A stretch of 64,000 nucleotides of DNA from Streptomyces sp. f51 (GCF_037940415.1 NZ_CP149798.1:2290501-2354500); one strand, 5' to 3'; positions 1-11,895 are shown, counted from the first letter of the stretch. Made by a program: numbers and translations. Notes: generated by a model not told the origin, from the sequence alone.

Positions 1-1002
1 CTGTGCGCGGCGGGCGTACGGCCCGTGCCGACCCTCTTCCACTGGGACCTGCCGGCCGAGCTCGACTGGATGGACCGGGACACCGCCGAGCGCTTCGCCG
101 AGTACACCTCGGTCGTCGCCGGACGCCTCGGCGACCGCGTCAAGAAGTGGATCACCCTCAACGAGCCCGCCGAGCACACCCTGCTCGGGCACGCGCTCGG
201 CGCCCACGCCCCCGGCAGGCAGCTCATGTTCGACGCCCTGCCGGTGGCCCACCACCAGCTCCTCGCCCACGGCCTGGCCGTACGGGCGCTGCGCGCGGCC
301 GGGGCGGGCGACATCGGGATCGCCAACTCGCACGGCCCCACCTGGGCGGCCTCGGACCGTACCGAGGACGTGGAGGCGGCCGACTTCTACGACCTTCTGC
401 TCAACCGGCTCTTCGCCGACCCCGTCCTGCTGGGCCGCTACCCCGAGGGCATCGCCGAACTGATGCCCGGTGACGTCGAGTCGGACCTGAAGATCATCGG
501 CGAGCCGGTCGACTGGTACGGGATCAACTACTACCAGCCGACGAAGGTGGGCGCCCCCGAGGGCGCGGAGATCGAGTTCGGCGGACTCACCCTGCCGGCC
601 GAACTGCCCTTCACCGTGAAGGAGCTGGAGGGGTACCCGGTCACCGACTTCGGCTGGCCCGTGGTGCCCGAGGCGCTCACCGAGCTGCTCACCGGCTTCC
701 GCGAGCGCTACGGCGACAGGCTCCCGCCGGTCGTCATCACCGAGAACGGCTGCTCGTACGAGGGCATCGACGACCAGGAGCGGATCGCCTTCCTGGACGG
801 TCACATACGGGCGCTGCACGGGGCGTTGGAGCAGGGCGTCGACGTACGCGGCTACTTCGTCTGGTCGCTGATGGACAACTTCGAGTGGGCGGAGGGGTAC
901 GCGCGCCGCTTCGGCCTCGTGCACGTGGACTACGACACCCTGGAGCGGACCCCGAAGGCCTCGTACGCCTGGCTGCGGGACGCCCTGCGGGCGCAGAGAT
1001 GA
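1..1002 (+). CDS. Beta-glucosidase, glycoside hydrolase family 1 (5' end outside window)
   Basis: Retaining GH1 glycosidase that hydrolyses beta-glucosides or related aryl/oligosaccharides in the cytoplasm. The reading frame is open from base 1 (first residues LCAAGVRPVPTLFHWDLP), so the N-terminal part of the TIM barrel (about 120 residues of a usual 440-480) lies upstream of the window. Visible family marks are FHWDLP, the acid/base motif TLNEP near base 160, NYYQP near 525, the nucleophile motif ITENG near 740 and SLMDNFEWAEGY near 870. The stop codon overlaps the start of the sugar transporter (ATGA), so the two are co-translated. Substrate within GH1 cannot be fixed from sequence. Confidence 0.93.
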   Translation: MCAAGVRPVPTLFHWDLPAELDWMDRDTAERFAEYTSVVAGRLGDRVKKWITLNEPAEHTLLGHALGAHAPGRQLMFDALPVAHHQLLAHGLAVRALRAAGAGDIGIANSHGPTWAASDRTEDVEAADFYDLLLNRLFADPVLLGRYPEGIAELMPGDVESDLKIIGEPVDWYGINYYQPTKVGAPEGAEIEFGGLTLPAELPFTVKELEGYPVTDFGWPVVPEALTELLTGFRERYGDRLPPVVITENGCSYEGIDDQERIAFLDGHIRALHGALEQGVDVRGYFVWSLMDNFEWAEGYARRFGLVHVDYDTLERTPKASYAWLRDALRAQR

Positions 1003-2273
1003 CCGCGGCCGACCCCGCCGTGCCGGTGCCCGTGTCCGTGTCCGCGCTCGCCGAGCCCGTCGAACGGGTCGGCCGGGGCTGGACCTCGGCCCTCTCGCTC
1101 GCCAACGGGGCGATCTGGGTGGGCTGGTACGGCCCCCTCCAGATCCTCCTCGCCTCCCAGGCGGAGGACTTCGCGCCCGGTTCCGGCATGTCCAAGGAGA
1201 CGATGCTGGCCTGGGTGACGGGCGCGGGCGCGGTCGTCTCGCTGGTCGCCAACCCGCTCTTCGGCGCGCTGTCCGACCGGACGACCGCGCGGTGGGGCCG
1301 CCGTACGCCGTGGATCGTGGCCGGGGCGGCCGGCGGCGCCCTGTCCCTGCTGCTCCTCGCGGGCGCGGGCGGCGTGTGGACGATGGCCGCGGGCTGGTGT
1401 CTGGTCCAGCTGACCCTGAACGCCGCGTTCGCCGCGGTCACCGCCGCCGTGCCCGACCGGGTGCCACGGCTCCAGCGCGGCAGCGTCGGCGGCTGGCTGG
1501 GCGCGGCGCAGATCCTCGGCGTGGTCGGCGGAACGGGGCTCGCGACGGTGGCCGGGGGCACCGGCGGCGGGTACGCGGCGTGCGCGGTGTTCACGCTGGC
1601 CGGCGTCCTGCCGTACGTCCTGCGCTTCGAGGACCTGCGGCTGCCGGAGTCGGCCCGGCCGCCCTGGTCCGGGCGGGCGTTCCTCGCCTCCTTCCGGCTG
1701 AGTCCGCGCGAGCACCCCGACCTGGCGTGGGCCTGGCTGACCCGGTTCCTGATCAACCTCAGCAACGCCCTCGTGCTGCTGTACCTGCTGTACTACCTGC
1801 GCGACCGGCTGCACCTCGGCGACCCCGAGCAGGGGGTTCTCGTCCTGACCGCGGTGAACGGGATCACGCTGCTCGCGACGGTCGTGGTGGGCGGGGTGTG
1901 GTCGGACCGGCTGGGCCGCCGCAAGCCGTTCGTGATCTGGTCCGGCGTCCTGATGGCGGTGGCCACGGCGGCACTGGCCTGCTGGCAGACCTGGCCGGGC
2001 GCGATCGCCGCCGCGGCCGTCCTCGGCGTCGGCTTCGGCGTCTTCACCTCCGTCGACTTCGCCCTGATGACCGACGTCCTGCCGAAGGCCCTCGACCGCG
2101 GCAAGGACCTCGGCGTCATCAACATCGCCAACGCCCTCCCCCAGGTCGCGGCCCCGGTGCTGGCGGCCCCGGTCGTGACCTATCTGGGCGGCTACCGGGT
2201 CCTGTACCTGGTCGCGGCGGTGATCGGCCTGGCGGGGGCGCTGCTGGTGGTGCGGATCAAGGGGGTGGACTGA
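999..2273 (+). CDS. MFS/GPH-type sugar transporter
   Basis: A 424-aa polytopic membrane protein with about 12 hydrophobic segments. The loop LSDRTTARWGRRTPW after the second segment matches the GPH (glycoside-pentoside-hexuronide:cation symporter) and sucrose-transporter signature rather than generic drug exporters; a second related loop, SDRLGRRKPF, follows midway. The ATG overlaps the stop of the GH1 glucosidase by 4 bp, which fixes the start and implies an operon in which this carrier imports the glycoside that the hydrolase cleaves. The exact substrate is inference. Confidence 0.85.
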   Translation: MTAADPAVPVPVSVSALAEPVERVGRGWTSALSLANGAIWVGWYGPLQILLASQAEDFAPGSGMSKETMLAWVTGAGAVVSLVANPLFGALSDRTTARWGRRTPWIVAGAAGGALSLLLLAGAGGVWTMAAGWCLVQLTLNAAFAAVTAAVPDRVPRLQRGSVGGWLGAAQILGVVGGTGLATVAGGTGGGYAACAVFTLAGVLPYVLRFEDLRLPESARPPWSGRAFLASFRLSPREHPDLAWAWLTRFLINLSNALVLLYLLYYLRDRLHLGDPEQGVLVLTAVNGITLLATVVVGGVWSDRLGRRKPFVIWSGVLMAVATAALACWQTWPGAIAAAAVLGVGFGVFTSVDFALMTDVLPKALDRGKDLGVINIANALPQVAAPVLAAPVVTYLGGYRVLYLVAAVIGLAGALLVVRIKGVD

Positions 2274-2333
2274 ACCGACGGCCGAACCGGCGGCCCTCCC
2301 CGGGCGGGCGCCTGGAGAGCGCCGCCGGGCGGG

Positions 2334-3212
2334 TCACAGGGCCCCGGCGTCGCGGGCCGTCCACAGGGACGGGTACACCGGGCGGAAGCCCAGGTCGTAC
2401 CGGATGCGGTCGGTGGACACGATGCCGTTCCAGGGGTCGGGGTCGGTGCGCTCGTACAGCGCGGGCGGCACCTCGACTCCGTTGACCAGGTGCAGGTCGA
2501 CGGTGGTGACGGGGGCGTCGTCGGCGATGTTGTAGACCGGGGTGCCGCCCACGGCGGGGGCGTGGAGCAGCCGGAGCAGGCCCTGGGCGACGTCCGCGTG
2601 GTGGACCATCTGGAGCCGCCGCGTGGCGGGCCACTGCCCGGCCCACCTGAGCGAGGCGGCGAGATGCGGGTCGCCCTCCCCGTACACGAAGGAGAGGCGG
2701 CCGATCCGTACCTCCATGTCCGTGTCCAGGGCGAGCAGTCCGCGCTCGGCCTCCGCCTTGGAGGCCGGGTAGGCGCCCCACATCTCGCCGCCGGGCACGC
2801 TCGGGTCGTCCTCGGTGTGCGGGCGGCCCCGGCCGGCCCCGTACACCAGGTTGGTGCTGACCTGCACGAACCTGCGCACCCCCGCGGAGACGGCGGCGCG
2901 GCCCAGCTCCAGCGCCCCGTCGCGGTTGACCGCCCACGCCTCGTCGTCAGGGACCCCGCGGAAGGAGGCCGCGATGTTCACCACCGCGTCCACGCCCACC
3001 AGGGCCCCGCCCAGCGTCGCCGGGTCGCGCAGGTCCCCGACGGCGATCTCGGGACCGAGGCCGGTCGGGCCGGTGAGTCCGGCCAGGTCCTTCGCCCGGG
3101 ACTCGTCGCGGACCAGGATCCTCACCCGGTCGCCGGCGGGCGCCGACCGCAGCAGGCGGGGGACGAAACGGCGTCCGACCTCGCCGGTGGTTCCGGTCAC
3201 CAGTGTCAGCAT
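2334..3212 (-). CDS. NAD(P)-dependent epimerase/dehydratase (SDR family)
   Basis: A 292-aa atypical/extended short-chain dehydrogenase. The N-terminal Rossmann motif reads TLVTGTTGEVGRRF (TGxxGxxG type), a DxxD-type segment VGDLRDPATL follows near residue 60, and the active-site region contains STNLVYG with a YPASKAEAE (YxxxK) near residue 150. Sugar-nucleotide or small-molecule reductase/epimerase; substrate unknown. It is divergent from an MmyB-type regulator across a 119-bp gap, an arrangement in which such regulators usually control the adjacent dehydrogenase gene. Confidence 0.85.
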   Translation of the reverse strand: MLTLVTGTTGEVGRRFVPRLLRSAPAGDRVRILVRDESRAKDLAGLTGPTGLGPEIAVGDLRDPATLGGALVGVDAVVNIAASFRGVPDDEAWAVNRDGALELGRAAVSAGVRRFVQVSTNLVYGAGRGRPHTEDDPSVPGGEMWGAYPASKAEAERGLLALDTDMEVRIGRLSFVYGEGDPHLAASLRWAGQWPATRRLQMVHHADVAQGLLRLLHAPAVGGTPVYNIADDAPVTTVDLHLVNGVEVPPALYERTDPDPWNGIVSTDRIRYDLGFRPVYPSLWTARDAGAL

Positions 3213-3331
3213 GATGTGTTCCTCTCGTCGGCCTCCACCGTCCCCCGGTGCCGGGCGGGGCGGGAGAGACCTCCTGATCCAGGGAGCGGCGGTCCCTGGA
3301 TAACACCGGTGGTCCGCGTCACCCTGGAGGG

Positions 3332-4198
3332 GTGGACCGACCCGAACTCGCCGACTTCCTGCGCCGCGGCCGCGCCCGTCTCGAGCCCTCCGACGTGGGG
3401 CTCGCGGCCGGATCCCGGCGCCGCACGCCCGGGCTGCGCCGCGAGGAGGTGGCGGCGCTCGCGGGCATGTCCGTGGACTACTACACGCGGCTCGAACAGT
3501 CCCGCGGACCGCACCCCTCGCGCCAGATGCTCGGCGCGCTGGCGCGTGCGCTGCGGCTCACGGGCGACGAGCGGGACCACCTGTTCCACCTGGCGGGCGA
3601 GCAGCCGCCCCGGGCCACGAGCGCGTCGCCGCACGTGCGCCCCGGACTGCTGCTGATCCTCGACCGGCTGCACGACGCGCCCGCCCAGGTCGTGACCGAC
3701 TACGGCGAGCTGCTCGCGCAGAACGCGATGGCGGCGGCGCTGACGGGCCAGGCCGAGCCCGGGCGCAATCTCGTACGCCGGTTCTTCACCGACCCGGCCT
3801 CCCGGTCCCTCTTCCCGCCTGAGGACCGCGCCGAGCACGCCCGCTCCCATGTCGCCAACCTGCGCGCGGTCACCGCGGCCCGCCCCACCGACCCGGTCCC
3901 GGCCGCGTTGGTGGCCGAACTCCGTTCCACGAGCCAGGAGTTCGCGGAGCTGTGGGAGTCCCACGAGGTCGCCGTGCGGCGCTCCGCCACGAAGCGGTTC
4001 CTGAACCCGGCGGTGGGCCTGCTGGAACTGGACTGCGAGGTCCTGCTCAGTTCCGGCGACAACCAGCTTCTCGTCGTCCACACGGCACGCCCCGGCACCG
4101 CGTCGCACGAGCGCCTGCGGCTGCTGCGGGTGGTGGGGCTCCAGGACCTCGCCCCCGCCCGCCCGGGTCCAACTTCGGCCACTTTTCATGACCGTTGA
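3332..4198 (+). CDS. XRE-family regulator with MmyB-like ligand-binding domain
   Basis: A 288-aa transcription regulator. Residues about 5-75 form a helix-turn-helix of XRE type with the family signature RRTPGLRREEVAALAGMSVDYY; the C-terminal two thirds (from about residue 100: LLLILDRLHDAPAQVVTDYGELLAQN...) match the PAS-like MmyB ligand-binding domain. The GTG start leaves no room for a long leader. It faces the divergent epimerase gene and is probably its repressor or activator. A second protein of the same architecture is encoded at 10933-11808. Confidence 0.88.
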   Translation: MDRPELADFLRRGRARLEPSDVGLAAGSRRRTPGLRREEVAALAGMSVDYYTRLEQSRGPHPSRQMLGALARALRLTGDERDHLFHLAGEQPPRATSASPHVRPGLLLILDRLHDAPAQVVTDYGELLAQNAMAAALTGQAEPGRNLVRRFFTDPASRSLFPPEDRAEHARSHVANLRAVTAARPTDPVPAALVAELRSTSQEFAELWESHEVAVRRSATKRFLNPAVGLLELDCEVLLSSGDNQLLVVHTARPGTASHERLRLLRVVGLQDLAPARPGPTSATFHDR

Positions 4199-4440
4199 AG
4201 GAACTGGTCCGCTTCCCTTGCCATCTCAAGGCACCCGCGTCTCAATGGAACCGCACATTCCGACGGACCGTCGGTCACGCCTCCGCACGGCGTCCCGCAC
4301 CCCACGAGCGGACGGTCCGCGTACACGTCTCCCCGCACCCTCACCGGCACGAAGGTGAGAGCCCGTGTGCCCGGACCCGGGCGGACGGCTCCGTCCCGAC
4401 CATCCCCACATGGCAATTCCCCACAAGGGAAGGGATTTCG

Positions 4441-4917
4441 ATGAGAGGCAAGCGACTCGCAACGGTCTCGGCGTTAGCCGCCGGCACCCTCGCCGCGACC
4501 GGTCTGGCCTTCGCGCCGACCGCCGCGGCCGTCACTCCCCAGACGGCCACCATCAACGCGACCTGCACCATCGGTGGCGGCGGTGCGGCCACCCTCACGG
4601 CCACGCAGGACGGCACGGCCGCGACCATCACCCTCAGCTCCACCGCCATCACGGCCCCGATCCCGATCGCCGCGAACTCGGTCACCTCGACACTCTCCCT
4701 GGTGAACGCGAGCGGCGGGACCACCGCCTTCACCGGCAAGAAGAACCCCGCGATGGCCACCGGCAGCGGCGTGTCGGTGGGCCCTCTCGACGGCACCGTC
4801 GCCTCCGGCGACAGCCTTGAGTTCTACGGCGGTTCGCTGAAGATGACGATCTTCGGCATCACGATCACCTGCACGGCGGACGCACCGCAGTCCCCCGGCC
4901 CGTTCGTGTTCGACTGA
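4441..4917 (+). CDS. Small secreted protein with a TTA codon
   Basis: A 158-aa exported protein. The start is supported by an AGGGA-type ribosome site about 6 bases upstream (gggaagggatttcg). Residues 1-31 are a Sec signal peptide (MRGKRLA then a hydrophobic core, cleavage after about TAAA). The mature part is rich in Thr/Ala/Gly with two cysteines (CTI near residue 40, TCTAD near the C-terminus) likely forming a disulphide in an all-beta domain. Codon 12 is TTA (4474-4476), the rare leucine codon read by the bldA tRNA, so translation may depend on development. It lies upstream of the WxL-like gene, separated by a terminator. Function not recognised. Confidence 0.8.
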   Translation: MRGKRLATVSALAAGTLAATGLAFAPTAAAVTPQTATINATCTIGGGGAATLTATQDGTAATITLSSTAITAPIPIAANSVTSTLSLVNASGGTTAFTGKKNPAMATGSGVSVGPLDGTVASGDSLEFYGGSLKMTIFGITITCTADAPQSPGPFVFD

Positions 4918-4941
4918 TCCACCTCGCCCACCCGTGAAGAG

Positions 4942-4974
4942 GGCCGGTGCCGCCCGCGCGCAGCGGCACCGGCC
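4942..4974 (+). terminator. Hairpin terminator after the small secreted gene
   Basis: Perfect 12-bp stem GGCCGGTGCCGC / GCGGCACCGGCC with a 9-base loop, starting 24 bases after the stop codon. There is no T-tract, as is common for Streptomyces terminators. It separates this gene from the next secreted-protein gene. Confidence 0.7.
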
Positions 4975-5158
4975 CGGCACCGACCAGCCGGGCGGAGCCC
5001 CGCCGGCCGAGCAGGACCGATGACCATGACAGAAACTGATGGGCCATCAGTCACTGCGCCGGGACTCCATTGACTTCTCACACAACCGGCACATCAATGT
5101 CCCCCTGGCGGCGCAGACGAGCCGCTGCGCCCGCATCCCTCAGGAGGGGGCACCAACC

Positions 5159-6484
5159 ATGTCACCAAAGGGTCCGATCACCCGAAGACGCCGCGTCGCG
5201 GCCCTGCTCGGGGCGACCGTACTCGCGCTCACCGCGGGCGGGGCGCTGGCCGCCCCGGCCGGAGCCGCACCCGCGAACGTGGACTTCGCCACGCACTGCA
5301 TCCCGCCCGCGATCGCGGGCATCCCGCCGATCGACGGCACCACCACCGCGAAGATCGCGGTGGACAAGGCGAGTCCCAAGGTCGGCGACACGGTCACCGT
5401 GACCTACACGGTGGTCAGCCCCGCCGCCAGCAACCCCGTCGACCTCGCCCTGCCGGCCGACATCATGACCCCCACCGGCAAGGTCCAGCTGGGCGGCGCA
5501 CAGACCGGAAGCGTCACCGTCGCCGGGCCCAAGAAGAACGACCCGGTGCCCGCCAAGGGCGCCTTCCCGTCGTTCAGCATGACCGGAACGTTCACCGTGA
5601 CCGCGCCGGGCGCGATCACCCTGTCGCCCGGTGACTACAACATCCACACCAGCTACATCATGGAGCTGGACACCCCGTGCACGGTCACCAACCCGCCCGC
5701 CCCGGTGTCCGAGACGGTCACCGCGACCGGCGGACAGACCAACGCCCGGGCCATCCAGCTCGGTTCGGCCTCCGGGAACCCCGGTGACAGCGTGACCGTC
5801 ACCGGCAGCGGCTTCACCCCGGGTGCCGGTGTCACCCTCGCCGGACGGTCCGGGTCCACCCAGACCGCCGACAAGGCGACCGTGACCGCCGACTCCCAGG
5901 GCTCCATCAGCGGCTCGCTCGTCGTCAACGACAAGACGACGACAGGCGTGGTCGCGTACGAGGGAGGCAGCTGGAACGCGGACACCGGAGCGGGTCCCGC
6001 CGCGTACGTCGTCGTCGACAACACGCCCGTCCCCGACGGCAGTCAGAAGCTCACCACCACGGTGAGGGCCGGAACGCTGTCGATGACCCAGGCCGGGGAC
6101 GCCGTCGCGCTGTCGGCGGTCGACTACGGCAAGGGCGGCGCCTCCACGGGCTCCCTGCAAACGGTGACGGTCAAGGACTTCCGCGGCGGGCCCGCGGGCT
6201 GGTCCCTGACCGGCAAGGTCACCGACTTCACCGGCCCCGGCGCGAAGATCGGCGCCGGTGCCCTGAGCTGGACCCCGGCCTGCTCCACCAAGGCCGGCAG
6301 CCCGAGCACCTGCCAGGCCGGCTCGTCCGGCGCGGTGGGCACCTCGGGGGCGACCCTGGCGTCCACCCCCAACGGGGCGCTCACCGGTGGCGAGTTCACC
6401 GTCGACGCCGGACTGTCGCTGAACGTACCGGAGTTCACGCCCCCGGGCTCCTACTCCGGTGTGCTCACGCTGACGCTCAGCTGA
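5159..6484 (+). CDS. Secreted protein with C-terminal WxL-like domain
   Basis: A 441-aa exported protein. ATG chosen because an AGGAGGGG ribosome site sits 8 bases upstream. Signal peptide to about residue 40 (RRRR, hydrophobic core, AAPAGAAPA). The mature N-terminal domain (about 40-185) is beta-rich with two Cys (ATHCIPP and TPCTVTN); a short Ig-like segment follows with GNPGDSVTVTGSGFTPGAGVTL. The last about 150 residues resemble the WxL cell-wall-binding domain: VKDFRGGPAGWSLTG carries the W-x-L, LSWTPAC follows, and the end SYSGVLTLTLS matches the terminal strand of that fold. The next gene encodes a DUF916-like protein, the usual partner of WxL proteins in Firmicutes. Confidence 0.75.
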   Translation: MSPKGPITRRRRVAALLGATVLALTAGGALAAPAGAAPANVDFATHCIPPAIAGIPPIDGTTTAKIAVDKASPKVGDTVTVTYTVVSPAASNPVDLALPADIMTPTGKVQLGGAQTGSVTVAGPKKNDPVPAKGAFPSFSMTGTFTVTAPGAITLSPGDYNIHTSYIMELDTPCTVTNPPAPVSETVTATGGQTNARAIQLGSASGNPGDSVTVTGSGFTPGAGVTLAGRSGSTQTADKATVTADSQGSISGSLVVNDKTTTGVVAYEGGSWNADTGAGPAAYVVVDNTPVPDGSQKLTTTVRAGTLSMTQAGDAVALSAVDYGKGGASTGSLQTVTVKDFRGGPAGWSLTGKVTDFTGPGAKIGAGALSWTPACSTKAGSPSTCQAGSSGAVGTSGATLASTPNGALTGGEFTVDAGLSLNVPEFTPPGSYSGVLTLTLS

Positions 6485-6611
6485 CCGGTCCGCCACTCGA
6501 CCGGTCTTCCGCACCCCCGTGGCCGGGCGCGCACCCGCCCGTCCACACAGGGGAGTTCACGCACGACGAAAGCCGCCAGTCCGCCGACGACGTCCGCGGG
6601 GGTCCGCACCC

Positions 6612-9270
<2,659 letters not shown>

Positions 9271-9442
9271 TCATTGCGCCCCGATTTCCGATTCCTCACC
9301 GGGGAGGAGTCCGGTCACCGGCCCCGGAACGGTCTCCGCGCGGACGGCGGAACGCGCGCTTCGGGGGTGCCGGGACGACCGCTTCCCCGGTATCGAACGG
9401 CTTGGTACGGCGGGCACCCGACGATCAGGGACAATGGGCGCC

Positions 9443-10426
9443 ATGAGCGTTCGCAACCAGTCATCCGAGCCGTCCGAGGGCGGGGGCTCGTCTCACGCCC
9501 CCGAGGCGATGGACAACCACCGCGCCGGCTTCGCCTGTTTCGTGGGCCGCCCCAACGCGGGCAAGTCCACCCTCACGAACGCTCTGGTCGGCCAGAAGGT
9601 GGCGATCACCGCGAACCAGCCGCAGACCACGCGGCACACCGTGCGCGGCATCGTGCACCGGCCCGACGCGCAGCTGATCCTGGTCGACACCCCCGGCCTG
9701 CACAAACCGCGCACCCTGCTGGGCGAGCGGCTCAACGACATCGTGCGCACCACCTGGGCCGAGGTCGACGTGATCGGCTTCTGCCTGCCCGCGAACGAGA
9801 AGCTCGGCCCGGGCGACCGCTTCATCGCGAAGGAGCTGGCGTCGATCAAGAAGACGCCGAAGATCGCGATCATCACGAAGACCGACCTGGTCGACAGCAA
9901 GACGCTCGCCGAGCAGCTCATCGCGATCGACCAGCTCGGCCGCGAGCTCGGGTTCGAGTGGGCCGAGATCGTCCCAGTCTCGGCGGTCGCCGACAAGCAG
10001 GTGGGTCTGCTGGCCGACCTGATCGTCCCGCTCCTGCCGGAGGGGCCCGCCCTGTACCCCGAGGGCGACCTGACGGACGAGCCGGAGCAGGTCATGATCG
10101 CGGAGCTGATCCGCGAGGCCGCCCTGGAGGGCGTCCGCGACGAGCTTCCGCACTCCATCGCCGTCGTGGTCGAGGAGATGCTGCCGCGCGAGGACCGTCC
10201 CGCGGACAAGCCGCTCCTGGACATCCACGCCTTCGTCTACATCGAGCGCCCCAGCCAGAAGGGCATCATCATCGGCCCCAAGGGCAAGCGCCTGAAGGAC
10301 GTCGGCATCAAGTCCCGCAAGCAGATCGAGGCCCTGCTGGGCACGCCGGTCTTCCTCGACCTCCACGTGAAGGTCGCCAAGGACTGGCAGCGCGACCCCC
10401 GGCAGCTGCGCAAGCTCGGCTTCTGA
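9443..10426 (+). CDS. era: GTPase Era
   Basis: A 327-aa essential GTPase that binds 16S rRNA and aids 30S maturation. G1 GRPNAGKST, G2 TTRHT, G3 DTPGL, G4 TKTD, G5-like SAV, then a C-terminal KH domain with IIIGPKGKRLKDVGIKSR. The ATG at 9443 is preferred over the one at 9434 because a -10-like GACAAT lies 7 bases upstream of it, the geometry of a leaderless transcript. It is followed by a strong bidirectional hairpin and is convergent with the next gene. Confidence 0.96.
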   Translation: MSVRNQSSEPSEGGGSSHAPEAMDNHRAGFACFVGRPNAGKSTLTNALVGQKVAITANQPQTTRHTVRGIVHRPDAQLILVDTPGLHKPRTLLGERLNDIVRTTWAEVDVIGFCLPANEKLGPGDRFIAKELASIKKTPKIAIITKTDLVDSKTLAEQLIAIDQLGRELGFEWAEIVPVSAVADKQVGLLADLIVPLLPEGPALYPEGDLTDEPEQVMIAELIREAALEGVRDELPHSIAVVVEEMLPREDRPADKPLLDIHAFVYIERPSQKGIIIGPKGKRLKDVGIKSRKQIEALLGTPVFLDLHVKVAKDWQRDPRQLRKLGF

Positions 10427-10490
10427 GGCAGCGGCTCGGAGAAGTCTCCCGGGAGGGCCCGGACAAGGTTCCGGAGCGGCCCGGAGAAGT

Positions 10491-10533
10491 ACGGCAGCGC
10501 CCCCGGGGACCGGTTCCCCCGGGGCGCTGCCGT
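10491..10533. terminator. Bidirectional hairpin between era and the deaminase-like gene
   Basis: Stem ACGGCAGCGCCCC... pairing with ...GGGGCGCTGCCGT over about 18 bp with one mismatch and a 7-base loop. It sits between two convergent genes and ends 3 bases before the stop of the deaminase-like gene, so it can serve both. Confidence 0.75.
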
Positions 10534-10535
10534 GT

Positions 10536-10889
10536 TCAGCCGGCGGTGACGGTCGTGTGCACGGCGCCGTCGGGGCCGGCCAGCAGCACCGGTGTCCCGG
10601 GCCCGCCGAGATCGCGTACGGCCGCCCGGTCCGCGTCGGTGACGGCCGCGGCCTCGGACACCACGGCCGCCGCCTCCAGGGACTTCGCCCCGGACGCCAC
10701 GGCCATCGCCACGGCCGTCCGCAGGGCACTCAGCCGCAGGGACTCCAGCTCCACGGTCCCGGCGACGTACGTACGCCCCGTCTCGTCGCGTACGGCCGCG
10801 CCCTCGGGCACACCGTTGCGGGCCCGCGCGGAACGGGCCAGGGTGACGATCTTGCGGTCCTCGGGGTCGAGCGCGCTGCTGTCGGTCAT
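10536..10889 (-). CDS. Cytidine deaminase-like protein lacking zinc ligands
   Basis: A 117-aa protein with the overall layout of homotetrameric cytidine deaminases: start MTDSSALDPEDRKIVTLARSARARNGVPEGAAV, then YVAGTVELESLRLSALRTAVAMAVASGAKSLEAAAVV. Where active enzymes have CAE (or HAE) and PCxxC, this protein has LSAL and TDADRAAVRD: no cysteine or histidine stands at the zinc positions. It is therefore likely a non-catalytic homologue, although gene finders would label it a deaminase. Convergent with era. Function unknown. Confidence 0.75.
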   Translation of the reverse strand: MTDSSALDPEDRKIVTLARSARARNGVPEGAAVRDETGRTYVAGTVELESLRLSALRTAVAMAVASGAKSLEAAAVVSEAAAVTDADRAAVRDLGGPGTPVLLAGPDGAVHTTVTAG

Positions 10890-10932
10890 GACCAGAGCAT
10901 ACGAAGTGCAGGCGCCGTCCCCCGCCGAAGGG

Positions 10933-11808
10933 TCACCCGGCCACCGGGTACATCGACCCCCGGCGGCCCTCGGGCGAGGCGAGCCACTCCAGCTTCGCGG
11001 CCGTGTTCTCCTCCGGCAGCGGTGTGTGCAGCACGATCGTGAGGTCGGGCCGCACCGGCACCTTCATCGCGGTGGACTCCACGGCGAGCAGCCCCACCAG
11101 CGGATGATCGAGCTCCTTGCGGATCTGCCCGGCGTCCTCGATGTCCCTCCGCTCCCACAGCTCCGCGAACTCCGGGCTGGCCGCGGTCAGTTCGGCCAGC
11201 AGTTCACGGAATCCCTCGTCGTCAGGGGCCGCGGCGCACGAGGCGCGGAACTGGGCCACGACCGTACGGGCGTTGTGCTCCCACGTGCGTGAACGGCCCC
11301 GGTAGAGCGGGTCGGTGAAGAAGTCGACGACGCAGTTCTGGGTGTTCTCCGGCCGCATGCCGAGGACCACGGCGGCGGCGTCGTTGTACATGACGCAGTT
11401 GTAGTACGGGTCCATGATGTGCGCCGGATACGGCATCCACGTGTCGATCAGCCGCCGCAGCCCCTCGCACATGTCCCGGTGCCCGGGGGCGACTTCGGGC
11501 GCGGGCGGGTTCAGTCCGGCCAGGGTGTACAGATGGCGCCGCTCGGTGTTGCTGAGCCGCAGCACGCGGGCGACGGAGTCCAGGACCTGCGCCGACACGG
11601 AGATGTCCCGCCCCTGTTCCAGCCACTGGTACCAGGAGGCGCCCACGCCCGCGAGGACGGCGACCTCCTCGCGGCGCAGCCCGGGCGTCCGGCGCCGGGC
11701 GCCGCCGTCCGGGAGCCCGGCCTCGGCCGGCGACACCCGCGCCCTGCGGCTCATCAGGAACTCGCGGAGTTCCGGGCGTCGTTGGGTCTTCGGCGCGTCC
11801 TCCGTCAC
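10933..11808 (-). CDS. XRE-family regulator with MmyB-like ligand-binding domain
   Basis: A 291-aa regulator. An XRE helix-turn-helix spans about residues 10-85 with ARRRTPGLRREEVAVLAGVGASWY, and the MmyB-like sensor domain follows (LRRLIDTWMPYPAHIMDPYYNCVMYNDAAAVVLGM). It is divergent from an EmrB/QacA-type exporter gene, with 87 bp between them, and probably controls that exporter in response to a small ligand. Same architecture as the regulator at 3332-4198. Confidence 0.88.
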   Translation of the reverse strand: MTEDAPKTQRRPELREFLMSRRARVSPAEAGLPDGGARRRTPGLRREEVAVLAGVGASWYQWLEQGRDISVSAQVLDSVARVLRLSNTERRHLYTLAGLNPPAPEVAPGHRDMCEGLRRLIDTWMPYPAHIMDPYYNCVMYNDAAAVVLGMRPENTQNCVVDFFTDPLYRGRSRTWEHNARTVVAQFRASCAAAPDDEGFRELLAELTAASPEFAELWERRDIEDAGQIRKELDHPLVGLLAVESTAMKVPVRPDLTIVLHTPLPEENTAAKLEWLASPEGRRGSMYPVAG

Positions 11809-11895
11809 GTGTCTCCCCCTTCGGTGACTGGTGGTGCGGCCACCAGCATAAGTTCCGGCTCCCCACGGATATTCCGGCCGCCGCAGGCTCGTGCC

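Noticed and set aside
737..1765. Long open frame on the minus strand
   Set aside because: Arg/Pro/Ser-rich shadow of the GH1 and sugar-transporter genes, typical of high-GC DNA.
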